From Bradyrhizobium sp. AZCC 1693 (GTDB lineage Bacteria; Pseudomonadota; Alphaproteobacteria; Rhizobiales; Xanthobacteraceae): a stretch of 64,000 bases of DNA. The notes under the pieces were generated by a model. That model was not told the DNA's origin and did no database searches. It was given only the letters and a program-made list of their open reading frames with translations. Below are positions 8,862 to 19,131 of the stretch, one piece after another. How positions within the stretch are numbered: the stretch's first letter is position 1; each line of letters opens with the position of its first letter. Location: contig NZ_JAZHSD010000001.1 of assembly GCF_036924745.1 (NCBI RefSeq), positions 5,022,001 to 5,086,000 of the forward strand, given 5' to 3'. Position numbers and translations under genes: made by a program.

Positions 8862-10199
8862 TTGACCGATTCAACCACCCAAACCCCGCTGGAATCACGC
8901 GCAAGCGGCCCTTTGAGCGGCAAAGTCCGCGTTCCCGGCGACAAGTCGATTTCGCACCGCGCCCTCATCCTGGGGGCGCTTTCGGTCGGAGAAACCCGGA
9001 TTTCCGGCCTGCTGGAGGGCGAAGATGTCCTCAATACCGCCAAATCGATGCAGGCGCTGGGCGCCAGGGTCAAGCGGACGGGGCCATTTGCCTGGCAGGT
9101 CGCCGGCGTAGGCGTGGCGGGCTTCGCCCAGCCGGCCGCCCCGCTCGATTTCGGCAATTCCGGTACCGGGTGCCGGTTGGTGATGGGGGCGGTCGCCGGC
9201 TGCCCGATCACGGCCGTGTTCGACGGCGACGCCTCGCTGCGGTCCCGCCCGATGCGCCGGATCCTCGATCCCCTGGAATTGATGGGGGCCAAAGCCGGTG
9301 AGAGCAAGGAAGGCGGCCGCCTGCCGCTGACGCTGCACGGCGCCCGCGATCCCGTCCCGATTCGGTACCGGACCCCCGTGGCTTCGGCCCAGATCAAGTC
9401 GGCAGTGCTGCTGGCAGGGCTCGCCGCGCCGGGCGTCACGACCGTCATCGAACAGGAAGCCAGCCGCGATCACACCGAACTGATGCTGAAACATTTCGGC
9501 GCGGAAATCGTCTCCGTCAATGAAGGCAGCCATGGCCGCAAGATCGCGCTGACGGGCCAGCCCGAGCTGCATGGCGCCGAGGTCGTGGTGCCTGCCGATC
9601 CGTCCTCGGCCGCATTCCCGATCGTGGCGGCGCTGATCGTCGATGGTTCCGACGTGACCTTCTCCGACGTCATGACCAATCCGCTGCGCACCGGGCTGTT
9701 CACGACGCTGCGCGAGATGGGCGCTTCGATCGAGGAAAGCGAAGTCCGCGGCGATGCCGGCGAGCCGATGGCCCGCTTGCGCGTGCGCGCGTCGAAACTG
9801 CGCGGCGTCGAGGTGCCGCCGGAGCGCGCGCCCTCGATGATCGACGAATATCTGGTGCTGGCGGTCGCAGCCTCCTTCGCCGAAGGCACCACCATCATGC
9901 GCGGCCTGCAGGAATTGCGCGTCAAGGAATCCGACCGGCTGGAAGCCACCGCCGCCATGCTGCGCGTCAACGGCGTCAAGGTCGAGGTCGCGGGCGACGA
10001 TCTGATCGTCGAGGGCCGCGGCCACGTGCCCGGCGGCGGCCTCGTCGCCACCCACATGGATCACCGCATCGCGATGTCCGCGCTGGTGATGGGCTTGGCC
10101 GCCGACAAGCCGGTCAAGGTCGACGACACGGCTTTCATTGCCACCAGCTTTCCTGATTTTATCCCGATGATGCGCGGGCTCGGGGCGGAGTTTTCGTGA
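8862..10199 (+). CDS. aroA: 3-phosphoshikimate 1-carboxyvinyltransferase (EPSP synthase)
   Basis: A 445-residue enzyme of the shikimate pathway that joins phosphoenolpyruvate to shikimate-3-phosphate. Family motifs include [20 protein letters not shown] near residue 25, [30 protein letters not shown], and [19 protein letters not shown]. The Gly-to-Ala-sensitive region near 95-100 reads NSGTGCRL, characteristic of class II-like rhizobial enzymes. The start is set at TTG 8862, which has AGAGGA eight bases upstream; no ATG in frame has a site. It heads the aroA-cmk-rpsA block. Confidence 0.95.
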   Translation: MTDSTTQTPLESRASGPLSGKVRVPGDKSISHRALILGALSVGETRISGLLEGEDVLNTAKSMQALGARVKRTGPFAWQVAGVGVAGFAQPAAPLDFGNSGTGCRLVMGAVAGCPITAVFDGDASLRSRPMRRILDPLELMGAKAGESKEGGRLPLTLHGARDPVPIRYRTPVASAQIKSAVLLAGLAAPGVTTVIEQEASRDHTELMLKHFGAEIVSVNEGSHGRKIALTGQPELHGAEVVVPADPSSAAFPIVAALIVDGSDVTFSDVMTNPLRTGLFTTLREMGASIEESEVRGDAGEPMARLRVRASKLRGVEVPPERAPSMIDEYLVLAVAASFAEGTTIMRGLQELRVKESDRLEATAAMLRVNGVKVEVAGDDLIVEGRGHVPGGGLVATHMDHRIAMSALVMGLAADKPVKVDDTAFIATSFPDFIPMMRGLGAEFS

Positions 10200-10209
10200 G
10201 GAAGGCGCG

Positions 10210-10323
10210 ATGAGTGCAGGCTTTGACCGCGACGCGCTCCTCGATGCCTTCGACAGGATTGGCCGTTCGGCGGCGCAGGCGAATCGCACGGGAGCGGCCG
10301 ATGCGCCCAAGTACCCTCGCTGA
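10210..10323 (+). pseudogene. N-terminal remnant of a DUF6036-like nucleotidyltransferase
   Basis: An ATG at 10210 with a strong GAGGAAGG site opens a 37-codon frame, MSAGFDRDALLDAFDRIGRS, that then stops. The opening resembles the first residues of DUF6036-type nucleotidyltransferases, normally followed by YGGSALML and a catalytic DVD; neither is present. It appears to be the 5' stump left by a deletion. The similarity is from memory of the family, so confidence is modest. Confidence 0.4.
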
Positions 10324-10708
10324 GGCGGTTGAAACGATTCAGGCCGGTTCGCCGCGGGACGCCGTCTTGGCCGAATTCGTCGATACTTTTGATTTGGCGA
10401 AAACCGACCAGGATCGCTACGCGTCTATCGAGCGCGAACCGAGATTGACGGGCGACAGCCGGCTTGACGCTCTCGTGGGCGCAATCGCCGACTATCTGGC
10501 AAAGCAGCGCCGGTTGGGGCACGTTCCACACTGGGTCTGTGATCCCGCACGCCGTCTGGATCGCCCCTGGTTTACGGCGGCAAACCCTTCGGACGCCATG
10601 CGCGAGTTCTTGACCTTCAGTAGTCCCGGCGAATTTGCATCGCGCAACATTTTCACCGAAGAACGGCCGCTGCGCCGCGCGCGCAGCCCGTATCCATCTG
10701 AGCAATAG
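10301..10708 (+). CDS. Hypothetical protein, possible partner of a lost nucleotidyltransferase
   Basis: A 135-residue soluble protein of unknown function. The chosen ATG at 10301 has GGGAG six bases upstream and overlaps the truncated upstream frame. The C-terminal half (HVPHWVCDPARRLDRPWF, PSDAMREFLTFSSPGEFASRNIF) resembles small proteins encoded next to MNT-type nucleotidyltransferase toxins. It would then be the surviving member of a two-gene cassette inserted between aroA and cmk, which are adjacent in related genomes. The pairing is inference. Confidence 0.6.
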   Translation: MRPSTLAEAVETIQAGSPRDAVLAEFVDTFDLAKTDQDRYASIEREPRLTGDSRLDALVGAIADYLAKQRRLGHVPHWVCDPARRLDRPWFTAANPSDAMREFLTFSSPGEFASRNIFTEERPLRRARSPYPSEQ

Positions 10709-10714
10709 GACATC

Positions 10715-11356
10715 ATGATCATCGCCATCGACGGGCCAGCGGCTTCCGGCAAGGGTACGCTCGGCAAACGCCTCGCCCATCATTACGGCTATCGCCACCT
10801 CGACACCGGCGTGATCTATCGCGCGGTCGCGAAAGCGCTGCTGGATGAGGGGTTTGACCTCACCGACGAGGCGCGGGCGGTGGCGGCGGCGATGGAGCTC
10901 GATCCCGAAAGCTTCGGCCATCCCGAGTTGAAGACGCAGCGCATCGGCGATGCCGCCTCTGTCGTGTCGGCAATACCCAGCGTGCGCGAGGCGCTGGTCA
11001 ATTTTCAGCGCCAGTTTGCGGCCGATCCGCCGGGCGCCGTGCTCGATGGGCGCGACATCGGAACCGTGATCTGCCCGAATGCCGATGTGAAGATCTTCGT
11101 CGTGGCCGACCCGCAGGTGCGAGCCCGCCGCCGGACGCTGGAAGCGCTGGCGCGTGGCGAAGCTGCCGACGAGGCGATGGTGCTGGCCGACATTCTCAAG
11201 CGTGATGAACGGGACAAGAACCGCGCTGCAGCCCCTCTGAAGGCGGCTGCGGACGCCCATATCCTCGACAATTCAAATCTCGACATCGAAGGTTGTGTGC
11301 GCGCCGCCATTGCGATCGTCGAGGCGGTCCGCGCCGGGCGGGGAAGTTCTCGGTAG
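10715..11356 (+). CDS. cmk: Cytidylate kinase
   Basis: A 213-residue kinase that phosphorylates CMP and dCMP with ATP. The P-loop is [13 protein letters not shown] near the N-terminus. [15 protein letters not shown] and [19 protein letters not shown] are the nucleoside-monophosphate-binding segments, and [12 protein letters not shown] with [13 protein letters not shown] forms the lid. AGGAC precedes the ATG. It follows aroA and precedes rpsA, a widely conserved order. Confidence 0.96.
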   Translation: MIIAIDGPAASGKGTLGKRLAHHYGYRHLDTGVIYRAVAKALLDEGFDLTDEARAVAAAMELDPESFGHPELKTQRIGDAASVVSAIPSVREALVNFQRQFAADPPGAVLDGRDIGTVICPNADVKIFVVADPQVRARRRTLEALARGEAADEAMVLADILKRDERDKNRAAAPLKAAADAHILDNSNLDIEGCVRAAIAIVEAVRAGRGSSR

Positions 11357-11371
11357 CCTGCGTCGATCCGC

Positions 11372-11479
11372 GCTAGAGCATGATCCGGAAAAGTGGGTAC
11401 CGGTTTTCCGAAAAGATCATGCTCAAATCAAAGAGGTAGAGCGGGATGACGATTCGAAGAAAAGTCATCACGCTCTAGC
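11372..11479. repeat. Nested palindromic intergenic element (family B, full length)
   Basis: A 108-bp element bounded by 8-bp perfect terminal inverted repeats (11372-11379 GCTAGAGC, 11472-11479 GCTCTAGC). The left half is a 49-bp palindrome (11376-11424) and the right half a second one (11437-11450 with 11464-11477). The left palindrome recurs at 18998-19045 with few changes. It lies downstream of cmk. Confidence 0.85.
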
Positions 11480-11502
11480 TGGCTCCTGAGCAAAATCTCC
11501 GA

Positions 11503-11673
11503 TCAGTTCTTCGAGCGCTCGCGGTTGAACGGCAATTGCTGTTCGGCCATCATGACGGGCTTCGACTTGGCGGCGGCAATCGCCTTGTCGGTCGCAAAGG
11601 CGCCCGGCTTGCCGGCAACGGCCGTGGCGACGGTAAAGACGGCGATGGCGGTCAGAGCGATCAGGCTCTTCAT
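11503..11673 (-). CDS. Small secreted protein of unknown function
   Basis: A 56-residue frame beginning MKSLIALTAIAVFTVATAVA, a textbook signal peptide, followed by a short charged tail (mature part about 35 residues, ending NRERSKN). An AGGGGTG site precedes the ATG. No cysteine, so not a lipoprotein. It is monocistronic, on the opposite strand from cmk and rpsA. Small secreted proteins like this are common in Bradyrhizobium and rarely characterised. Confidence 0.6.
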   Translation of the reverse strand: MKSLIALTAIAVFTVATAVAGKPGAFATDKAIAAAKSKPVMMAEQQLPFNRERSKN

Positions 11674-12159
11674 GGTGGCACCCCTGTTTTGGACGGTGCC
11701 ATCGTGTGGGGCGGCCCTTAAGGTCGGGTTCCATCTCGTCTGGGGTTGCGGAGCTTTCGCGTCGTGCGGTCAACAAGGCGTTGAAAGCGCAGCCCCTTGG
11801 TTAGCGCCCGTCAGCCTTAATGGCCCGTAAATTAGGCATTTCCGGCTTGCTGAAAATGGCCCTTGGGGCTATATCCACGCGGATCCGGGCCGCCATCGAT
11901 AAGATCAGGGCTGTCCGAGCGGGCCGGCGGGAGGTTTGAACCCCCGCTGTCATTGGAGGAAAGCCCGCTCCAGGTTCTTGAAGTCGATACGCTCGTTTCA
12001 GGCTCCGGATAAATCAAACGTACCGAACGTGCAGGCATGCTGCCGGCCCGCTTTTGCGCCTCGCGCAAATAGCGGTCGTTGGGATTTGCGGACCCCGACA
12101 CTTCACGCGCGATACGCCCTTTAACCCGAGTGGCCGGCAATACCGCATCTGGAGAACAT
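11674..12159 (+). promoter_or_regulatory. Long leader region of rpsA with candidate promoter
   Basis: This 486-bp gap holds no convincing gene. A candidate promoter is TTGCTG (11847-11852), a 17-nt spacer, then TATATC (11870-11875). That would give an rpsA leader of about 280 nt, long enough for the autogenous control known for S1 in other bacteria. The promoter match is moderate and the control is inference. Confidence 0.4.
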
Positions 12160-13860
12160 ATGGCTTCGACTGCTGCTTCTTATAATCCTACCCGAGACGA
12201 TTTCGCTGCAATGCTGGACGAGTCCTTCGCCGGCGGCAATCTGCAGGAAAGCTCTGTCATCAAGGGCAAGGTAGTTGCAATTGAAAAGGACATGGCCGTC
12301 ATCGACGTCGGCCTGAAGACCGAAGGCCGCGTGGCGCTGCGCGAATTCGCCGGCCCCGGCCGCGAAAGCGATCTCAAGGTTGGCGACGAGGTCGAGGTGT
12401 TCCTCGACAGAATCGAGAATGCGCTCGGCGAAGCCGTGCTGTCGCGCGACAAGGCGCGCCGCGAGGAAAGCTGGGGCAAGCTCGAGAAGGCCTTCAACAA
12501 CAACGAGAAGGTTCACGGCGTCATCTTCAACCAGGTCAAGGGCGGCTTCACGGTCGACCTCGACGGTGCTGTGGCCTTCCTGCCGCGCTCGCAGGTCGAT
12601 ATCCGCCCGATCCGCGACGTCGCGCCGCTGATGAACAACTCGCAGCCGTTCCAGATTCTGAAGATGGATCGCCGCCGCGGCAACATCGTGGTGTCGCGCC
12701 GCACGGTTCTCGAAGAGACCCGCGCCGAGCAGCGCCAGGAACTGGTGCAGAACCTCGAAGAGGGTCAGGTGATCGACGGCGTGGTCAAGAACATCACCGA
12801 TTACGGTGCGTTCGTTGATCTCGGCGGCATCGACGGCCTGCTCCACGTCACCGATATCGCCTGGAGGCGGGTCAATCACCCGACCGAAGTGCTCACCATC
12901 GGCCAGACCGTGAAGGTCAAGATCATCAAGATCAACCACGAGACCCACCGCATTTCGCTCGGCATGAAGCAGTTGCTGGATGATCCGTGGCAGGGCATCG
13001 AGGCCAAGTATCCGCTCAACGCGCGCTTCACCGGCCGCGTCACCAACATCACCGACTACGGCGCGTTCGTCGAACTGGAGCCGGGCATCGAAGGCCTGAT
13101 CCACGTCTCGGAAATGTCGTGGACCAAGAAGAACATGCACCCCGGCAAGATCGTTTCGACCTCGCAGGAAGTCGAAGTGCAGGTCTTGGAAGTCGATTCG
13201 GTCAAGCGCCGCATCTCGCTCGGTCTCAAGCAGACCATGCGTAACCCCTGGGAAGTCTTCGTCGAGAAGTTCCCGGTCGGCTCGACCGTCGAAGGCGAGG
13301 TCAAGAACAAGACCGAATTCGGTCTGTTCCTCGGTCTCGACGGCGACGTCGACGGCATGGTGCATCTGTCCGACCTCGACTGGAAGCTTCCGGGCGAGCA
13401 GGTCATCGACAACTTCAAGAAGGGCGACATGGTCAAGGCCGTGGTGCTCGACGTCGATGTCGAAAAGGAGCGCATCTCGCTCGGCGTCAAGCAGCTCGAA
13501 GGCGATCCCTTCGCAGAACCTGGCGACGTCAAGAAGGGCGCGGTCGTGACCTGCGAAGTGCTCGAAGTGAAGGAAGCCGGCATCGAGGTGAAGATCTCGG
13601 GCACCGACTTCACCACCTTCATCAAGCGCTCCGAGCTTGCCCGTGACCGCAACGATCAGCGCGCCGAACGGTTCGCCGTCGGCGAGAAGGTCGATGCCCG
13701 CGTGATCCAGTTCGACAAGAAGGCCCGCAAGGTGCAGGTCTCGATCAAGGCGCTGGAAGTCGCCGAAGAGAAGGAAGCCATCGCGCAGTACGGCTCCTCC
13801 GATTCGGGAGCGACGCTGGGCGATATTCTCGGCACCGCGCTGAAGAACCGCGACAAGTAA
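12160..13860 (+). CDS. rpsA: 30S ribosomal protein S1
   Basis: A 566-residue RNA-binding protein that helps the 30S subunit engage messenger RNA. Six S1/OB repeats run from about residue 35 to 545. Repeats 3 and 4 are nearly canonical (GVVKNITDYGAFVDLGGIDG, GRVTNITDYGAFVELEPGIEG), each ending with an ISLG-type strand. The ATG at 12160 follows GGAGAAC; an upstream open extension lacks a site. A strong terminator follows the stop. The order cmk-rpsA-ihfB (here with sppA between) is conserved. Confidence 0.97.
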   Translation: MASTAASYNPTRDDFAAMLDESFAGGNLQESSVIKGKVVAIEKDMAVIDVGLKTEGRVALREFAGPGRESDLKVGDEVEVFLDRIENALGEAVLSRDKARREESWGKLEKAFNNNEKVHGVIFNQVKGGFTVDLDGAVAFLPRSQVDIRPIRDVAPLMNNSQPFQILKMDRRRGNIVVSRRTVLEETRAEQRQELVQNLEEGQVIDGVVKNITDYGAFVDLGGIDGLLHVTDIAWRRVNHPTEVLTIGQTVKVKIIKINHETHRISLGMKQLLDDPWQGIEAKYPLNARFTGRVTNITDYGAFVELEPGIEGLIHVSEMSWTKKNMHPGKIVSTSQEVEVQVLEVDSVKRRISLGLKQTMRNPWEVFVEKFPVGSTVEGEVKNKTEFGLFLGLDGDVDGMVHLSDLDWKLPGEQVIDNFKKGDMVKAVVLDVDVEKERISLGVKQLEGDPFAEPGDVKKGAVVTCEVLEVKEAGIEVKISGTDFTTFIKRSELARDRNDQRAERFAVGEKVDARVIQFDKKARKVQVSIKALEVAEEKEAIAQYGSSDSGATLGDILGTALKNRDK

Positions 13861-13887
13861 GCGCTTAGCTTATCTGTCTGCGACATC

Positions 13888-13915
13888 AGGCCCCGGTTTC
13901 GACCGGGGCCTTTTT
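13888..13915 (+). terminator. Rho-independent terminator of rpsA
   Basis: A 10-bp stem AGGCCCCGGT / ACCGGGGCCT with a TTCG tetraloop and a T-run, 28 bp after the rpsA stop. Confidence 0.93.
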
Positions 13916-13922
13916 CGTTCTT

Positions 13923-14104
13923 CCTTCTCCCCTTGTGGGAGAAGGTGCCTTGCCGAAGGCAAGGCGGATGAGGGGTTCTCTCCGCGGAGACAGACCCCTC
14001 ATCCGTCGCGGACTTCGCATAGCCGATGCAAAGCATCGGCGTTCCTACTAAAGGACGGCGGCCGGAGGCCGCCTATGGCCACCTTCTCCCACAAGGGGAG
14101 AAGG
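13923..14104. mobile_element. MITE-like element with 25-bp perfect terminal inverted repeats
   Basis: Ends 13923-13947 and 14080-14104 are exact inverted copies over 25 bp. The 182-bp interior holds further inverted repeats (GGATGAGGGGT near 13966 and its complement near 13993) and no gene. The end sequence is a repeat widely seen in Rhizobiales. It occupies the gap between the rpsA terminator and sppA. Confidence 0.8.
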
Positions 14105-14213
14105 GAAACAGGGGGTCTTGTTTTCTTCATATTGCATCGCAATTGATGTAATCAGATAACGCTTGGCTCACGCTGCGGATGCAAAACGCGCTGATTATTT
14201 CAGGAGAAATTCG

Positions 14214-15194
14214 ATGTCGCTCGATTCGGACGTGATCGTCGATCGCCGCAAGATCCGCCGCAAGCTGACCTTCTGGCGCGTCGCGGCCGGCCTGGTTGCG
14301 ATCGCGGCGATCGTCACCGTCGGCGCGATCGCGACAAGGAGCGGGCCGGCCGCGCTGACGGCATCGGGATCGATCGCGCGGGTCAACATCGAAGGGCTGA
14401 TCCGCAGCGACCAGCAGCGGGTCGAGGCGCTGGAGCGGCTGGAGAAAACGAGTCATGCCGCCGTCATCGTGCACATCAATTCGCCTGGCGGCACCACGGC
14501 CGGCTCCGAGCAGCTCTATGACTCCCTGGTGCGGCTGAAGGCCAAGAAGCCGCTCGTGGTGGTGGTCGAGGGACTGGCCGCGTCGGGCGGTTACATCACG
14601 GCGATGGCCGCCGATCATATCGTCGCCCGCCAGAGCTCGCTGGTCGGCTCGATCGGCGTGCTGTTCCAGTTTCCGAATTTCACCGAGCTGATGAAGACCG
14701 TCGGCGTCAAGGTCGAGGAGGTGAAATCCTCGCCGCTGAAGGCCGCGCCCAACGGTTTCGAGCCGACCAGCCCTGAGGCGCGCGCCGCGCTCGACGCGCT
14801 GGTGAAGGATTCCTATGCCTGGTTCCGCGGCCTGGTGAAGGAGCGGCGCGGCATGGACGAAGCGCTGCTTGAAAAGGTCGCGGACGGGCGGGTCTTCACC
14901 GGCCGTCAGGCGGTCGAACTGAAGCTGGTCGATCAGCTCGGCGATGAAAAAGCAGCTGTTGCCTGGCTGGTTTCCGAAAAGAAGGTCAAGAGCGACCTGC
15001 CGGTGCGCGATTACAAGCTTAATCCGCAATTCGGGGACCTGACGTTCCTCCGCGCGGCGGCTTCCATCGCGTTCGATGCGCTCGGCTTGAGTTCCATCGC
15101 GCGCCAGATCGAGCAGGCCGGCGTCGCCCAGGCGGTAGATCAGCTCGCACTCGACGGCATGTTGGCGCTGTGGCGCCCCGCGGCCGCCAATTGA
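14214..15194 (+). CDS. sppA: Signal peptide peptidase SppA, 36K type (S49 family)
   Basis: A 326-residue membrane-anchored serine protease that degrades cleaved signal peptides. One transmembrane segment lies at about residues 22-44 and the protease domain faces the periplasm. The nucleophile is in VVVEGLAASGGYITAMAAD and the general-base lysine in VKSSPLKAAPNGFEP, the Ser/Lys dyad of S49. SPGGTTAGSEQLYDSL forms the oxyanion region. CAGGAG precedes the ATG at 14214. It is the half-length form rather than the duplicated E. coli type. Confidence 0.94.
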   Translation: MSLDSDVIVDRRKIRRKLTFWRVAAGLVAIAAIVTVGAIATRSGPAALTASGSIARVNIEGLIRSDQQRVEALERLEKTSHAAVIVHINSPGGTTAGSEQLYDSLVRLKAKKPLVVVVEGLAASGGYITAMAADHIVARQSSLVGSIGVLFQFPNFTELMKTVGVKVEEVKSSPLKAAPNGFEPTSPEARAALDALVKDSYAWFRGLVKERRGMDEALLEKVADGRVFTGRQAVELKLVDQLGDEKAAVAWLVSEKKVKSDLPVRDYKLNPQFGDLTFLRAAASIAFDALGLSSIARQIEQAGVAQAVDQLALDGMLALWRPAAAN

Positions 15195-15365
15195 ACCGCA
15201 CCGGCTGCGCTTCGTCATATTCTCCCGCACTGCGGGCGCCGTCACAAACCTCCTCCGGGGTGCCTGTCGCGCCATTTCGCGTTGCCCAAAAGTGATTTAG
15301 CGTCTTGACAGTGCAAGGCATTTTCACGGAAATGGATGTCCGTACGATCCCGGACCCCAACCTCG

Positions 15366-15671
15366 ATGATCAAATCCGAACTTGTTCAGCGCATCGCCGA
15401 GCACAACCCGCACCTCTATCAGCGGGATGTGGAGAACATTGTGAACGCGATCCTCGATGAGATCGTTGCAGCGCTGGCGCGCGGCGACCGTGTCGAGCTG
15501 CGCGGTTTCGGTGCTTTCTCGGTCAAACATCGCCCGGCGCGCGCAGGCCGCAATCCACGCACCGGCGCGCATGTGCCGGTCGACCAGAAGAGCGTCCCGT
15601 TCTTCAAGACCGGCAAGGAAATGCGCGAGCGGCTCAACCGCGACGACGGCTCGCCCGAGGCCGGCGCGTAA
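15366..15671 (+). CDS. ihfB: Integration host factor subunit beta
   Basis: A 101-residue HU/IHF DNA-bending protein. It starts [23 protein letters not shown]. It carries the HU-family signature in [21 protein letters not shown], with the minor-groove arm containing RNPRTG and the intercalating proline. An alpha subunit would be encoded elsewhere. The frame extends ten codons upstream, but MIKSEL is the conserved N-terminus. Its place after rpsA/sppA matches other Rhizobiales. Confidence 0.95.
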   Translation: MIKSELVQRIAEHNPHLYQRDVENIVNAILDEIVAALARGDRVELRGFGAFSVKHRPARAGRNPRTGAHVPVDQKSVPFFKTGKEMRERLNRDDGSPEAGA

Positions 15672-15676
15672 TCATA

Positions 15677-15719
15677 GCGTTTTCAAGCGAAGTGGACCCG
15701 GTTCGCGTAAAGAAAACGC
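15677..15719. repeat. Short palindromic repeat related to family B
   Basis: GCGTTTTC at 15677 pairs with GAAAACGC ending at 15719, with the inner AAGTGGACCCGGTT block resembling the AAGTGGGTACCGGTT centre of the elements at 11372 and 18998. It lies 6 bp after the ihfB stop. Confidence 0.7.
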
Positions 15720-15810
15720 GTCAAATAATAGACTCTACGGGTTCGACTGGATGTAGCCGTGTTGCGGGGCTTGAGCCCCGCCTTTCTCCATCACTACGCG
15801 AGAGATGGTC

Positions 15811-16203
15811 ATGCGAAAGTTCTTCACGGCGCTGGTCGTCATTCCCTTAGGGCTGATCTTCATTGTCTTTGCGGTCGCCAACCGCCATTTCGTGACCGTG
15901 TCGTTCGATCCCTTCAATTCGGCCGATCCGGCGATCAAGGTGTCGATGCCGCTGTTCGCCGTGATCATTGTGGTGGCCATTCTGGGGGTGGCGGCGGGCG
16001 GCATGGCGACCTGGTTCCGCCAGCGCCACTGGCGCCGCGCGGCGCGCCAGCATGAGGCGGACGCCCGCCGGGCAAGGGCGGAGACGGCCGATCTGCGGGC
16101 TGCGGCGGCGGTTTCCCGGGCCGATCAGCAGCGGCTTCCGGCGCCGTCCCAGTACGGGATCTATGGGGCCACAGGGCGAGACAAGCAGGGCGCGACGTTG
16201 TAG
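15811..16203 (+). CDS. LapA-domain (DUF1049) inner-membrane protein
   Basis: A 130-residue protein with two hydrophobic segments (about residues 4-24 and 46-68) separated by a short loop, FAVANRHFVTVSFDPFN, as in the lipopolysaccharide assembly protein A domain. The C-terminal half is cytoplasmic, rich in Arg/Ala and probably coiled coil (RRAARQHEADARRARAETADL). The second in-frame ATG (15811) is chosen since MRKFF is the usual start. In E. coli LapA works with LapB in LPS regulation; no lapB is seen here, so the role is not certain. Confidence 0.85.
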   Translation: MRKFFTALVVIPLGLIFIVFAVANRHFVTVSFDPFNSADPAIKVSMPLFAVIIVVAILGVAAGGMATWFRQRHWRRAARQHEADARRARAETADLRAAAAVSRADQQRLPAPSQYGIYGATGRDKQGATL

Positions 16204-16266
16204 AACCCGCCCCGTCAGCCCTGTTCCAGTCGGTTACGGGGCTCGAAAATCCGCGCCCGAGATACC

Positions 16267-16922
16267 ATGTCCCTGCTCGTCAAAATTTGCGGCCTGTCCA
16301 CGCGTGAGACGCTCGACGCAGCGATTGAGGCGGGCGCCGACATGGTGGGATTCGTGTTCTTCTCCCCGTCGCCGCGCCATCTGAGTCTCGAGACCGGGCG
16401 GGAACTTGGCCGGCAGGCGAAGGGCCGCGCGGCCAAGGTGGCGCTGACTGTCGATGCCGACGACGCGACGCTTGAAAACATCGTCGAGACGCTGCAGCCG
16501 GATCTGCTGCAACTGCATGGCAGGGAAACCATCGCGCGGGTGCGCGACATCAAGGCGAAGTTCGCACTTCCGGTCATGAAGGTAATTGCGGTCGAGACGT
16601 CGGCCGATCTCGCCGTGCTGCCGGGCCATGCCAGCGTGGCCGACCGCATCCTGTTTGATGCCCGCGCGCCCAAGGGCGCCACCCGCCCCGGCGGATTGGG
16701 GGCCGTGTTCGACTGGCACGTTTTGGAAAAGCTCGACCTCCAATTGCCCTTCATGGTCTCGGGCGGGCTTGACGCCAGCAATGTCACGGAGGCGATCCGC
16801 GTCACCCGGGCCGGCGGCGTCGATGTGTCCTCCGGCGTCGAGAGTGCGCCCGGTGTCAAGGATCCCGAGATGATCCGCCATTTCATTCGCGCCGCGCGCG
16901 CCACCGAAGAATTGATGGTCCG

Positions 16923-16926
<4 letters not shown>
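16267..16926 (+). CDS. trpF: Phosphoribosylanthranilate isomerase
   Basis: A 219-residue TIM-barrel enzyme of tryptophan synthesis. The catalytic cysteine is in [12 protein letters not shown], and the catalytic aspartate is in the FDARAPKG segment. The phosphate-binding loops are [12 protein letters not shown] and [16 protein letters not shown]. Its stop overlaps the trpB start (ATGA), so translation is coupled. As in other alphaproteobacteria it lies with trpBA rather than with the trpE/trpGDC genes. Confidence 0.96.
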
Positions 16927-18136
<1,210 letters not shown>

Positions 18137-18140
<4 letters not shown>

Positions 18141-18973
18141 CCACCCGCATCGATGCAAGATTTGCCGAACTCGCCAAACAGGGCCGCTCGGCGTTCGTCA
18201 CCTTCCTGATGGCCGGCGATCCGGACCCTGCGACGTCGCTCGACATCATCAAGGCGCTGCCGACGGCCGGCGCCGACGTCATCGAGATCGGCATGCCCTT
18301 CACCGATCCGATGGCCGACGGGCCGTCGATCCAGGCCGCGGGCCTGCGCGCGCTGAAGGCCGGCATGACCCTGAAGAAGACGCTGGAGATGGTCCGCGGC
18401 TTCCGCAAGGACGACGACACCACGCCGCTGGTCCTGATGGGCTACTACAATCCGATCTACATCTACGGCGTCGATAAGTTCCTCAGCGATGCGAAAGCAG
18501 CCGGCGTCGACGGCTTGATCATCGTCGACCTGCCGCCGGAGGAAGACACCGAATTGTGCCTGCCGGCGATGAAGGCGGGGCTCAACTTCATCCGCCTGGC
18601 GACGCCGACCACCGACGACAAGCGCCTGCCCGCGGTGCTCGCGAACACGTCGGGCTTTGTCTATTACGTCTCCATCACCGGGATCACCGGCAGCGCCAGC
18701 GCGGACTCCAATGTGGTCGCTCAAGCCGTCGCCCGCATCAAGCGGCATACCAAATTGCCGGTTTGCGTCGGCTTCGGCATCCGGACCCCGGATGCGGCAC
18801 GGGCAATCGCGGAGAATGCCAATGGCGCCGTGGTCGGCACCGCGCTGGTCGATGCGCTCCGCGGCAGCCTGGATGCCGAGGGCCGGGCGACGCCCAGGAC
18901 GGTCGGTGCCGTTGCCGATCTGGTGTCCGCCCTGGCGCAGGGCGTGCGGGGAGCAAAACAGGCTGCGGAATAA
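18137..18973 (+). CDS. trpA: Tryptophan synthase alpha chain
   Basis: A 278-residue TIM barrel that releases indole from indole-3-glycerol phosphate. Catalytic Glu is in [19 protein letters not shown], and catalytic Asp in [30 protein letters not shown] forms the phosphate site. It starts with GTG at 18137, overlapping the trpB stop. A palindromic repeat follows 24 bp later and may separate it from accD. Confidence 0.97.
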
Positions 18974-18997
18974 GCCACAATTGCGTGGAATAGGCGG

Positions 18998-19045
18998 GGG
19001 CATGATCCGGAAAAGTGGAGACCGGTTTTCCGAGAGATCATGCCC
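18998..19045. repeat. Palindromic intergenic repeat (family B core)
   Basis: A 48-bp palindrome with arms GGGCATGATC and GATCATGCCC and centre CCGGAAAAGTGGAGACCGG. It is a near copy of the left half of the element at 11372-11479. It lies between trpA and accD. Confidence 0.85.
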
Positions 19046-19131
19046 AAAACTAAGAAGTCGCGGCTTGTTGGGTTCAGCCCGGGCCGCCATATATTCCAGT
19101 TAATGCGTCCAACCGCATTTCGGAGCGAACC

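Noticed and set aside
14163..14213. Upstream extension of sppA
   Set aside because: The ATG at 14214 has CAGGAG at proper spacing; the extension has none and would add an unrelated leader.
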